A stretch of DNA of 8,973 nucleotides from Deltaproteobacteria bacterium (GTDB lineage: Bacteria; Desulfobacterota; BSN033; UBA1163). Position numbers and translations under genes: made by a program. Under the pieces are notes generated by a model. It had not been told where the DNA came from. It did not search any database and was given only the letters and a program-made list of their open reading frames with translations. Shown piece by piece: positions 1 through 6,645 of the stretch (positions are counted from its first letter, which is position 1; each line of letters starts with the position of its first letter). The DNA is taken from the NCBI GenBank assembly GCA_016875255.1, contig VGRU01000149.1, positions 1 to 8,973 of the forward strand, read 5' to 3'.

Positions 1-27
1 TTATATAACTTCTGTCAGAAGTGTCAA
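1..27 (-). promoter_or_regulatory. possible leftward sigma-70 promoter with palindromic operator
   Basis: Read on the minus strand, TTGACA lies at 27-22, and the window edge reads TATATAA at 7-1. The spacer is about 14 nt to TATATA, or about 16 nt to a TATAAN box that would run past the edge. The spacer holds a perfect inverted repeat, ACTTCTG/CAGAAGT around a central base (8-22 in plus coordinates). A palindrome between -35 and -10 is a common place for a repressor site. The target gene would lie outside the window, downstream of the FabF-type gene. The same palindrome could instead be a weak 3' hairpin of that gene, but no U-run follows it. Confidence 0.35.
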
Positions 28-48
28 TCATTGAAGAAAGAGGCAGGA

Positions 49-1398
49 TCAAGAAGAACGGGAATCCTCGAACCTCTTGATCAGGATGGCGCTGTTGACC
101 CCACCGAAACCGGCGGAGATGGAGAGCCCTATTCTCACATCCTTTTTGCGGGCTTCGTTGGGAACATAGTCCAGGTCGCATTCCGGATCCGGATATTCAT
201 AGTTGATGGTGGGATGGATGGTTCCCTTTTCCATGGTCAGGACAACTGCAATCGCTTCCACGCCTCCTGCGGCTCCCATCATATGGCCTGTAATCGATTT
301 GGTGGAACTGATGGGAATATCGTATGCCTTTTTCCCGAAGACATCCTTGATCATCCTCGTTTCCACCTTGTCATTGAGCGGAGTGGAGTTGAGCGGAGTG
401 GAGGTGCCATGGGGATTGATGTAATCGACCTCATCCGGAGAGACTTCACCTATTTGAAGGGCATCACGGACAGCCTTGCCAAGGGCTTTTCCGTCCGGGT
501 CAGGCTCGGTGAGGTGAAACGCGTCAGCCGTCATCCCGAATCCCGCCACCTCCCCGTAGATTCGTGCCTCTCTTCTTTGGGCATGTTCCAGCTCTTCGAA
601 GACGAGCGCCCCCGCTCCTTCGGCCATGACAAAACCGTCTCTTTCGCGATCAAAAGGCCTGCACGCCCGTTGGGGATCATCATTTCTCGTCGACATCGCT
701 CTCAGCACATCGAACCCTCCGAAGACGTAGGGGGTCAGGCAGGCATCCGACCCACCGGTTACCACAACATCCTCCATTCCCCCCTGGATCTGAAGAAAAC
801 TGTTGCTCATGGCATGCGTGGCTGAGGCGCAGGCGGTTGAGAGGGCAAACGAAGTCCCCTTAATCGTAAAATACTGGGCCACATGGGACGTGATGGCGCT
901 CAAATAGATATTGGGCAGGGCAAAGGGAGAAATTCCCCTGGTCCCCCTCGACAAAAAACGCTCGTGATAATGTTCCAATATCTCCATCGATTCCACGCTC
1001 ACTCCAAGGATCACTCCTATGCGGAAGGGATCAATCCCCTTCAGCCGATATTCGCTTTTGTGCTCATGGGGGTTTGGGGTCCCCGGCTCATTCTTTTCAA
1101 ACTGAATGCCCGCATCCTCAAGAGCAAGTTTGGCGGCGGCGATGGCATACTGGGCAGTTTTTCCGAAATATTTCGAATGCTTCGACCTCTCCACATACTG
1201 ACCCAGATCGAACCCTTCAATGGGCGCCCCGATCTGGCACCGGTACTGGCTCATATCACGATTCGGAAACTCAATCCGCTTAAAAGAAGATTTCCCTTGA
1301 ACAAGACTCTCCCAGTAGGCATCTTTCCCGATCCCCACCGGGGTTACAGGCCCTATCCCTGTGATGACCACGCGCCTCTTATCATTTCCCAAGTTCAT
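49..1398 (-). CDS. fabF: 3-oxoacyl-[ACP] synthase, FabF/KAS II type
   Basis: This enzyme would catalyse decarboxylative Claisen condensation of malonyl-ACP with an acyl-ACP, the chain-elongation step of type II fatty acid synthesis, in the cytoplasm. The thiolase-fold motifs are all visible: active-site Cys190 in STACASA, His330 in NPHGTSTP, Lys367 in SSTKS, His372 in GHMMGAAGG, and the gating GFGGVN loop at about 430-435. It is longer (449 aa) than typical FabF (about 410 aa), partly through a loop near 101-125 rich in Pro, His and charged residues. Five residues (STPLN) directly after the His330 motif are duplicated. The ATG at 1398 has a GAGGGGGA Shine-Dalgarno-like run almost abutting it, so the start is reasonable but not ideal. 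The gene stands alone here, diverging from the transporter operon. A KAS II-like role in a specialised lipid pathway is possible because no acyl carrier protein or other fab gene is visible. Confidence 0.9.
   Translation of the reverse strand: MNLGNDKRRVVITGIGPVTPVGIGKDAYWESLVQGKSSFKRIEFPNRDMSQYRCQIGAPIEGFDLGQYVERSKHSKYFGKTAQYAIAAAKLALEDAGIQFEKNEPGTPNPHEHKSEYRLKGIDPFRIGVILGVSVESMEILEHYHERFLSRGTRGISPFALPNIYLSAITSHVAQYFTIKGTSFALSTACASATHAMSNSFLQIQGGMEDVVVTGGSDACLTPYVFGGFDVLRAMSTRNDDPQRACRPFDRERDGFVMAEGAGALVFEELEHAQRREARIYGEVAGFGMTADAFHLTEPDPDGKALGKAVRDALQIGEVSPDEVDYINPHGTSTPLNSTPLNDKVETRMIKDVFGKKAYDIPISSTKSITGHMMGAAGGVEAIAVVLTMEKGTIHPTINYEYPDPECDLDYVPNEARKKDVRIGLSISAGFGGVNSAILIKRFEDSRSS
374..403. 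repeat. perfect 15-bp tandem duplication inside the FabF gene
   Basis: The unit TTGAGCGGAGTGGAG occurs twice head to tail (374-388 and 389-403) with no mismatch. It is a multiple of three, so the reading frame is kept and STPLN appears twice, at about residues 333-342. The usual family sequence at this point is HGTSTP followed within two residues by a conserved Asp, so one copy is an insertion relative to the family. Confidence 0.95.
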
Positions 1399-1421
1399 TC
1401 CCCCTCTTCGAATGATCTGCT

Positions 1422-1453
1422 ATTCTATTATCGATTGTCCTCTCTTTTGTCAA
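1422..1453 (-). promoter_or_regulatory. candidate promoter for the FabF-type gene
   Basis: On the minus strand a consensus TTGACA lies at 1453-1448. Downstream are overlapping candidate -10 boxes: GATAAT (1432-1427, spacer 15 nt), TAATAG (1430-1425, spacer 17 nt) and TAGAAT (1427-1422, spacer 20 nt). None combines ideal sequence with ideal spacing, so the -35 is convincing and the -10 is not. Any of them would give a short leader before the ATG at 1398. Confidence 0.4.
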
Positions 1454-1473
1454 GTCATTGTTCTCCTCCTGAG

Positions 1474-1486
1474 AACCTGGGAGGTT
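1474..1486. promoter_or_regulatory. small inverted repeat in the divergent intergenic region
   Basis: AACCT, three bases, then AGGTT form a perfect 5-bp inverted repeat between the two divergent promoters. It could be an operator half-site pair or chance. The rest of 1399-1610 shows only the two promoter candidates and the ribosome binding sites. Confidence 0.2.
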
Positions 1487-1533
1487 GAAACAAGGTTTTG
1501 CCATTTGAAGATTTATTCATTATCTAAAATGGG

Positions 1534-1562
1534 TTGACATACTCCCGATTTAGAAATATAAA
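1534..1562 (+). promoter_or_regulatory. sigma-70 promoter of the TRAP transporter operon
   Basis: A perfect -35 TTGACA (1534-1539) is followed after exactly 17 nt by TATAAA (1557-1562), one base from the -10 consensus. Transcription would start near 1569, giving a leader of about 40 nt. A GAGGGA ribosome binding site lies at 1599-1604, about 6 nt before the ATG at 1611. The near-consensus sequence suggests strong basal expression. Confidence 0.75.
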
Positions 1563-1610
1563 TTTGGATAATAGCCCTTGAAGATGTTTTTAGGTCTCGA
1601 GGGATAACAG

Positions 1611-2486
1611 ATGAATGCTTCTCTGAGCTGGATCATCCTTATTCTGTTTCTTCTCTCCTTTCCAGTGGCTTGTCTTCCAAGCAAGAAGCTGACCGTTGGT
1701 GCCGCCGCAACATTATTGGAAGAGGTGGCAAAATCCTCCTATAAACAATCCGATCTGAGAGTGATCCGTGAGGGGATGCCTGCCTATCTGATGTTGATGG
1801 ATGGCATGGTCGAGGCCCTGCCGGACAATCCGGAATTATTAGTCGCGGCGGCCCAGGGATATTCTTCCTTCGCTTCGGTTTTTATAGAGGAACAGGACAA
1901 GGAGTATGCGGGCCTCCTTTTTGCGAAGGCAAAGCAATATGGACTCCGATCACTGGAGGCCAGAGGGTTCCGGAATGCCGCTGACAGACCTCTTGACGAT
2001 TTCAAGAAGGGTTTGAAGGCCCTTGGGAAAAAAGACCTTCCTTATCTTTTCTGGGGCGCAACCTGCTGGGCAAACTGGATAAGTTTAAATCTCGATTCCA
2101 TGGAGGCCATGGCGGAACTCCCCAGGGTGGAATGGATGATGCAGCGGGTTCTGGAGATCGATGAGCAATTCTATTATGGGGGCGCCCATCTTTTCATGGG
2201 AATCTGGTTCGCCTCCAGACCTAAAATAGCTGGCGGCGATCTTAAAAGGGCCCAGAACCATTTTTTGAAGGCGATCCATTTCAGCCACGAAAAGTTTCTG
2301 TTGGCCCATGTCTATTATGCAAATTATTACGGGCGACAGGCCCGGGACAAAGACCTCTTCATCTCAAACCTTGAAACCGTTCTGAAAACCCCGGTCGATA
2401 TCTCCCCTGACTTAACGCTTCTCAACGCCGTGGCAAAGAAAAAGGCAAAAGAATTGTTCGACCGGATAGAAGAATATTTTGAATAG
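1611..2486 (+). CDS. tatT: TatT-family TPR lipoprotein of a TRAP transporter
   Basis: This is the periplasmic accessory component of TPR-protein-associated TRAP transporters (TPATs), first described in Treponema pallidum. There TatT is a lipoprotein that associates with the solute-binding protein. The N-terminus has a hydrophobic signal of about 20 residues ending in FPVAC. Cys21 is the probable lipidated residue, although Pro at -3 makes the lipobox imperfect. The rest is almost all helical. TPR-like stretches include one near residues 50-85 (GMPAYLMLMDGMVEALPDNP) and the hallmark region near 195-230 (GGAHLFMGIWFASRP, then GGDLKRAQNHFLKAIHFS). The 291-aa length fits the family. It is first in the operon, 8 bp before the binding-protein gene, in the order T-P-Q-M. 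Family membership is recognised from sequence. The role in ligand handling is known for homologues, not shown here. Confidence 0.87.
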   Translation: MNASLSWIILILFLLSFPVACLPSKKLTVGAAATLLEEVAKSSYKQSDLRVIREGMPAYLMLMDGMVEALPDNPELLVAAAQGYSSFASVFIEEQDKEYAGLLFAKAKQYGLRSLEARGFRNAADRPLDDFKKGLKALGKKDLPYLFWGATCWANWISLNLDSMEAMAELPRVEWMMQRVLEIDEQFYYGGAHLFMGIWFASRPKIAGGDLKRAQNHFLKAIHFSHEKFLLAHVYYANYYGRQARDKDLFISNLETVLKTPVDISPDLTLLNAVAKKKAKELFDRIEEYFE

Positions 2487-2494
2487 GAGAAGGT

Positions 2495-3523
2495 ATGGGC
2501 AAGAACAGACAAGCCGTGATAAAAATTCTGGGACTAGGTCTGCTCTTTTTTCTATTCCCCATTCCACCAGCCCATGGAGCAGAGAAAAACATGGTCATTA
2601 AGATAGCCACTCTCGCCCCGCAGGGAAGCCCCTGGATCAAGACCATCAACACCCTGAACGCCGAAGTGATGAAAAAGACGGAAAACAGAGTCCAGTTTAA
2701 AATTTATTCTGACGGGGTGTTAGGCGATGAGATGGACATGCTCCGGAAGATGAAGATTGGCCAGATTCAGGGCGTGGCCCTCACCTCGGGCGGACTCTCC
2801 ACGCTCTTCAAGGAGATCGATGTCTTACAGATCCCTTTTCTCTTCCAGAAGTATGAAGAGGTGGATGCCATTTTAAAAAAAATGGACTCCTTTTTCAGAA
2901 AAGGCTTTGAAGACAACGGATATATCTTTTTAGGATGGTCTGAAGCGGGATTCGTCCATCTCATGTCCACCCTCCCGGTGGCCAGTGTGGCCGATCTCAA
3001 AAAGGCAAAGGTCTGGACCTGGGAAGAATCGCCGATGGCCAAAGCCATCTTCGACGAGGCCGGGGTAAAAGCCATTCCCCTTACGGTCCCTGATGTGATG
3101 GTAGGTCTTCAGACCGGACTCGTCAATGTCGTCTATACCCCCCCCTCGGGTGCCATTCTCCTCCAGTGGTTCACTAAAATCAAATATATGTCCGATGTTC
3201 CTCTGTCCTATCTCGCAGGCGCAGTCATTGTTAAAAAAGAAATTTTCAAACAGATCCCGTCATCTTTTCAGAATATCCTTCTCGAAAGTTTTCCGATTCA
3301 TCTGGATCAGTTGAAGGCCGTGACCCGGAATGAAAATCGCGAGGCGATCAAGGTCATGGCAAAACACGGAGTCAAGATCATCACCCCTTCCAGCGGCCAG
3401 GTGGAAGAATTCAAAAGCCTGTCGAATAAAGCCATGGTCCGCTTCGCCGGCCAAACTTTTTCCCAAAAAGTGTATGATGAGGTCGCTTCCTTCCTTGAAA
3501 ATTATCGGTCAGGGGGGAAATGA
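2495..3523 (+). CDS. dctP: TRAP transporter solute-binding protein, DctP family (TatP type)
   Basis: This is the periplasmic ligand-binding subunit, which delivers solute to the DctQM membrane complex. It has a Sec signal peptide (about 1-29, cleavage after AHGA), then the DctP-fold start IKIATLAPQGSPW (35-47). Next come SDGVLGDEMDMLRKMKIGQIQ (72-92) and VADLKKAKVWTWEE (165-178). In dicarboxylate-binding DctP proteins a conserved Arg in the K(I/V)R strand pairs with the substrate carboxylate. Here that position reads Trp174 (KVWTW). The usual GxVDGxE segment is replaced by GLVNVVYTPP (198-207). The pocket therefore looks more hydrophobic than in classical members. An AGGAG ribosome binding site overlaps the end of the tatT gene, supporting this ATG and co-transcription. 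Length (342 aa) is normal for the family. Confidence 0.9.
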   Translation: MGKNRQAVIKILGLGLLFFLFPIPPAHGAEKNMVIKIATLAPQGSPWIKTINTLNAEVMKKTENRVQFKIYSDGVLGDEMDMLRKMKIGQIQGVALTSGGLSTLFKEIDVLQIPFLFQKYEEVDAILKKMDSFFRKGFEDNGYIFLGWSEAGFVHLMSTLPVASVADLKKAKVWTWEESPMAKAIFDEAGVKAIPLTVPDVMVGLQTGLVNVVYTPPSGAILLQWFTKIKYMSDVPLSYLAGAVIVKKEIFKQIPSSFQNILLESFPIHLDQLKAVTRNENREAIKVMAKHGVKIITPSSGQVEEFKSLSNKAMVRFAGQTFSQKVYDEVASFLENYRSGGK

Positions 3524-4038
3524 TGGATCGGTTGGAGCGGCTGGATGATACGATAAACCGGGTCGAACAAATCCTCCTCGTTACCTCGCTGAGTCTCATG
3601 ATCCTCATCGCCTTCCTCCAGATCATCCTCCGGAATCTATTTGTAACAGGGCTATCCTGGGGAGATACGCTCTTAAGAAACCTTGTCCTCTGGATAGGGT
3701 TTATCGGGGCGGCCATCGCCACAAAGGAAGGAAAACATATCAACATCGATGTGGCTTCGCCCTGGTTGCCCTTTGCCGGAAAAAATCTTGCCGGGAGATG
3801 TACCCACCTCTTCTCTTTCCTGATTTGCGGGCTTCTGGCTTACGCCGCATTGAAATTCATTAAACACGAAGCTCAGATGGGAAATGTGACCTTATTGAAT
3901 ATTCCAACCTGGATTCCAGCGACGATCCTCCCTGTCACCTTTGGCCTGATGACCTTCCGGTTTGGCCTCCATTTTCTGAAGACTCTTTCCGGGGTCGGAA
4001 AGTTTGGAATAATGGATGAACGGGAAAAAGAGAGATGA
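3520..4038 (+). CDS. dctQ: TRAP transporter small membrane subunit DctQ
   Basis: This is the small inner-membrane subunit that pairs with DctM and helps couple transport to an ion gradient. Four hydrophobic helices are visible, at about 17-38, 52-70, 92-112 and 128-154. The family signature lies around the second: SWGDTLLRNLVLWIGFIGAA followed by KEGKHI. The length of 172 aa is typical. The start ATG at 3520 overlaps the upstream stop as ATGA, which suggests translational coupling. A second in-frame ATG follows immediately at 3523, so the exact first residue is uncertain by one codon. A G-rich AGGGGGG run just upstream serves as ribosome binding site. The C-terminus is short and charged. Confidence 0.92.
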   Translation: MMDRLERLDDTINRVEQILLVTSLSLMILIAFLQIILRNLFVTGLSWGDTLLRNLVLWIGFIGAAIATKEGKHINIDVASPWLPFAGKNLAGRCTHLFSFLICGLLAYAALKFIKHEAQMGNVTLLNIPTWIPATILPVTFGLMTFRFGLHFLKTLSGVGKFGIMDEREKER

Positions 4039-5294
4039 CCTTCCTGCTGATCGCTATTGTCTTTCTTCTGATGCTTCTCGGAGCGCCCCTCTTCACAGTC
4101 ATCTCCGCTCTGACGCTCTATCTGCTCTTCTCTAACCAGATCGATTCTTCAGCCATGATCATTGAAATGCATCGAATTGCCACCACCCCCATCCTTCTCG
4201 CCATCCCCCTCTTCACCTTTGCCGGCTATCTTCTTTCGGAGAGCGGGGCTCCCAGAAGGCTGATCCGGTTAACCAATGCCATCCTGGGTTGGCTGCCCGG
4301 AGGGCTTTCCATCATCACCCTCGTCACCTGCGCCATTTTCACTGCCCTGACCGGTGCCACAGGTCTGACGATCATTGCGATGGGAGGTATCCTTTACCCG
4401 GCATTATTACGGGGGAAATACCCGGGTAAGTTCTCTCTCGGGCTGGTAACCAATTCAGGGACACTGGGGGTTCTCTTTCCGCCCAGCCTTCCGCTGATCA
4501 TCTATGCCATTGTGGCGAAGGTGAAGATCAACGAGCTTTTTCTCGCAGGCCTCCTGCCGGGCATTCTCCTGGTGGTCTTACTCTCTATCTTCAGCATTCA
4601 GAAGGCTGTCGCCACAGAGGTTCCACGCACCAGGTTCAAATTCTCCGAGATAGGGAAGGCATCAAGGGAAATGATCTGGGAGCTTCCCCTTCCCCTCATT
4701 GTTTTTGGCGGGATCTACAGCGGATATTTTGCCGTCAGCGAGGCGGCTGCCATCACAGCCTTCTATGTCCTCCTCGTCGAGATGGTCATCCACAGGGATA
4801 TCAAATGGAGAGAACTCCCTCAGGCGATGCGGAAAAGCATGGTCCTGGTAGGTGGAATCCTGATCATCCTGGGTTCAGCCCTCGGCCTGACCAACTATTT
4901 AATCGACGCGGAAGTTCCTATGAAGTTAATGGAATTGATTAAAGCCCACATCAGCAGCCCTTTTCTCTTCCTCGTGATGTTAAACATTTTTCTCCTGGCA
5001 GTGGGTTGTATCATGGATATTTTCTCGGCGTTGACCATCGTCGTCCCCCTCATCACTCCGATCGCCAGTGCCTATGGGATCCATCCCGTTCACCTCGGAA
5101 TCATTTTTCTCGCCAATCTCCAGATCGGAGCTTCGACCCCTCCGGTAGGGATGAATCTTTTTATCTCCAGCCTCCGTTTTGACAAGCCGATGTTTAGTCT
5201 CATTCTGGCCTCTCTCCCTTTTATGGTCATCCTCCTGATCGCCCTTGCCATCATCACCTATGTCCCCTGGTTGAGCCTCGCCCTGCTGAAATAA
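4035..5294 (+). CDS. dctM: TRAP transporter large membrane subunit DctM
   Basis: This is the large inner-membrane subunit that forms the translocation pathway of the ion-coupled TRAP transporter. The protein is hydrophobic almost throughout, with roughly a dozen membrane segments. Family signatures are TNSGTLGVLFPPSLPLIIYA (129-148), SEAAAITAFY (235-244), GCIMDIFSALTIVVPLITP (324-342) and NLQIGASTPPVGMNLF (361-376). The last two resemble the paired re-entrant regions that bind ion and substrate in elevator-type IT-superfamily proteins. The 419-aa length is standard. The ATG at 4035 overlaps the DctQ stop as ATGA. It is the last gene of the operon, and no strong terminator follows. Confidence 0.94.
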   Translation: MTFLLIAIVFLLMLLGAPLFTVISALTLYLLFSNQIDSSAMIIEMHRIATTPILLAIPLFTFAGYLLSESGAPRRLIRLTNAILGWLPGGLSIITLVTCAIFTALTGATGLTIIAMGGILYPALLRGKYPGKFSLGLVTNSGTLGVLFPPSLPLIIYAIVAKVKINELFLAGLLPGILLVVLLSIFSIQKAVATEVPRTRFKFSEIGKASREMIWELPLPLIVFGGIYSGYFAVSEAAAITAFYVLLVEMVIHRDIKWRELPQAMRKSMVLVGGILIILGSALGLTNYLIDAEVPMKLMELIKAHISSPFLFLVMLNIFLLAVGCIMDIFSALTIVVPLITPIASAYGIHPVHLGIIFLANLQIGASTPPVGMNLFISSLRFDKPMFSLILASLPFMVILLIALAIITYVPWLSLALLK

Positions 5295-5343
5295 AAATCA
5301 AAAATCCCTAACCGCAAATCTGAAATAAGGTTATCGTGGCCAC
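5295..5343. other. convergent intergenic gap without a clear terminator
   Basis: These 49 bp separate the DctM stop from the stop of the opposing AsmA-like gene. They hold a weak inverted repeat (TAACC at 5309-5313 and GGTTA at 5329-5333, 15-nt loop) and an 8-bp palindrome GTGGCCAC (5336-5343). Neither has the GC-rich stem and T-run of an intrinsic terminator. Confidence 0.4.
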
Positions 5344-6492
5344 TCATCTCCTCTTCTCCTTTTTCTTAAACAGTTCCTCAAGCAACCCCACCCCTTCTTC
5401 TAATCCTCCGGCCCCTACTGCTTTGATCGGTAACCCCAGGGCTTCGGCCAGTCCAATTCCAATTCGCATCAGGAAAGTTTCCTGCAGTTTAAACCGGGGA
5501 TCATCCAAATTCCCCTTCACATGAAATTGAACCTCCACACGGTTCCCTTTATCCTTCAGCCGAGAGAGAAGCGTTTTCGCAGGAATATAAAAGATCGTCC
5601 CTTCTTCTTTCACACGAAGATCAGCCAACTCCAGTTTCCCGGGGACATCAATCACGCTCTTCTTTATCGCAATATGGGCGTCCATATTCAAATGCCCGAA
5701 CTCAATCTCCGCCGAAACCCTCTTCCGGTAGTAAGGTTCGAAGACCTTCAACTCAACCTCCCGAATTTTTAAAGAGGTTTCCATATCCGAGGTCTTGAGG
5801 TCGATCCACCCCTTCGAAACAATTAAAGAGGTTTCCATATCCGAGGTCTTGAGGTCGATCCACCCCTTCGAAACAATCTCCCCTTCTTTCGTCTTCCCCT
5901 TCATCATTCCTTTTAATTCAATGGGAGATCGGGAGGAGACAATAGGATATTCGATATTCTTGATTTCCAGATCGACCTCCCTCCATCTGATCTGTCCGGG
6001 AGTCTCACCCGCCTTCATATCATCGAAATCAATGGCTCCCTTCTCGATCCGGAGACGATTAATCTTAATAGAAATGGTCTCCCCTTCCTTTTTCTCTTCC
6101 TTGCCAGGGGCCTCTCCGCTCTTCTCTTCTTTTTTAATGGATACCCAGGGACCGATAAAGACCCCCTCTCGGGTTCGATGGAAAAAGAAGGAGGGGCTTA
6201 GGATGACTAATTCCCGGATCTGTAATCTCCTTTTTAAAAATGAAAGGAGATCAGGATAAATCCTCGTCTCTTCAATCCGGAGGAACTTCTGCTTTGTTCC
6301 TGGATCCTCAAATCGGATTCCATTGATGGAGAGGTGGGTTGCCTTGACCTTGATCTGAGCGATGGTGAATCCGGGTCCAATCGCCTTTTGAACCTGCGCC
6401 TGAATGAATTTCACGGCATAGAAGGAGAGGACGAGGGTGCCTCCCACAATTAGAATGGCAATGATGCCAAACGGAATCAATATTCTCCGCAT
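5344..6492 (-). CDS. AsmA/DUF748-like envelope protein
   Basis: This is probably a membrane-anchored periplasmic protein of the AsmA/DUF748 group, whose members are linked to envelope and phospholipid homeostasis. One N-terminal membrane helix (about 4-30) is followed by alternating amphipathic beta-strand sequence. That includes the typical opening FTIAQIKVKATHLSINGIRF (42-61) and RIEETRIYPDLLSFL. A Lys/Glu-rich low-complexity linker lies at about 119-138. The C-terminal part has the family-like phrase VKGNLDDPRFKL, then a short hydrophobic helix (GIGLAEALGLPIKAVGAGG) and a basic tail. The ATG at 6492 has an AAAGGA ribosome binding site 7 nt upstream. Residues 206-223 are exactly repeated at 224-241. 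It lies convergent to the transporter operon and is separated from the next minus-strand gene by 153 bp containing repeats, so it may have its own promoter. Exact function is unknown. Confidence 0.75.
   Translation of the reverse strand: MRRILIPFGIIAILIVGGTLVLSFYAVKFIQAQVQKAIGPGFTIAQIKVKATHLSINGIRFEDPGTKQKFLRIEETRIYPDLLSFLKRRLQIRELVILSPSFFFHRTREGVFIGPWVSIKKEEKSGEAPGKEEKKEGETISIKINRLRIEKGAIDFDDMKAGETPGQIRWREVDLEIKNIEYPIVSSRSPIELKGMMKGKTKEGEIVSKGWIDLKTSDMETSLIVSKGWIDLKTSDMETSLKIREVELKVFEPYYRKRVSAEIEFGHLNMDAHIAIKKSVIDVPGKLELADLRVKEEGTIFYIPAKTLLSRLKDKGNRVEVQFHVKGNLDDPRFKLQETFLMRIGIGLAEALGLPIKAVGAGGLEEGVGLLEELFKKKEKRR
5769..5877. repeat. perfect 54-bp tandem duplication inside the AsmA-like gene
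   Basis: Bases 5769-5822 are repeated exactly at 5823-5876, and identity runs one base further, to 5877. The unit is a multiple of three, so the 18-residue segment IVSKGWIDLKTSDMETSL occurs twice (residues 206-223 and 224-241) and the frame is kept. There are no synonymous differences between the copies. Confidence 0.97.
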
Positions 6493-6510
6493 GGTATTGT
6501 CCTTTGTCGC

Positions 6511-6643
6511 TTAATGCGGATTTCGGAATTCGGATTTCGGAGTTAAAAACTATAAGTTGTTTGTTCAGAGAGCGGAGTGTTATTTTTTGAAGTTCCGCTC
6601 CTTACTTTAAATTCCGCATTCCGCAATCTGCAATCCGAAATTG
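6511..6643. repeat. intergenic imperfect inverted repeat with direct-repeat units
   Basis: The left arm (about 6513-6547) contains CGGATTTCGGA twice, at 6517-6527 and 6531-6541 (period 14). The right arm (about 6606-6643) is made of related ATTCCGCATTCCGCAATC-like units and is imperfectly complementary to the left arm. Between them lies a perfect 7-bp inverted repeat, GAGCGGA (6570-6576) and TCCGCTC (6594-6600). The whole fills most of the 153-bp gap between two minus-strand genes. Similar CGGATTTCGGA-type units occur between genes in several Desulfobacterota genomes, so this may be a REP-like dispersed element. It could fold in RNA and affect expression of the AsmA-like gene. Confidence 0.65.
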
Positions 6644-6645
6644 AG

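Noticed and set aside
31..825. 264-residue plus-strand open frame opposite the FabF-type gene
   Set aside because: It is antisense to a gene with all KAS II catalytic motifs, shows no recognisable protein features, and lacks a convincing ribosome binding site.
883..1488. 201-residue plus-strand open frame opposite the start of the FabF-type gene
   Set aside because: It is a shadow of the opposing coding strand with low-complexity, non-protein-like composition. It also runs through the divergent promoter region.
2868..2885. CCATTTT / AAAATGG inverted repeat with eight consecutive A bases inside the binding-protein gene
   Set aside because: It is explained by the codons for an Ile-Leu-Lys-Lys-Met stretch, and the reading frame is intact across it. 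It could be a slippage-prone site, but nothing shows a frameshift or terminator function.
5309..5333. Possible bidirectional terminator between the convergent genes
   Set aside because: The stem is only 5 bp with a 15-nt loop, and no T-run follows on either strand.
5795..6259. 154-residue plus-strand frame that also contains a duplicated peptide
   Set aside because: The duplicated peptide is the complement of the 54-bp repeat in the AsmA-like gene. The frame has no independent coding support.
6517..6541. CRISPR-like repeated unit CGGATTTCGGA
   Set aside because: There are only two copies, with a 3-bp gap between them and no spacers of uniform length. No cas gene is visible.
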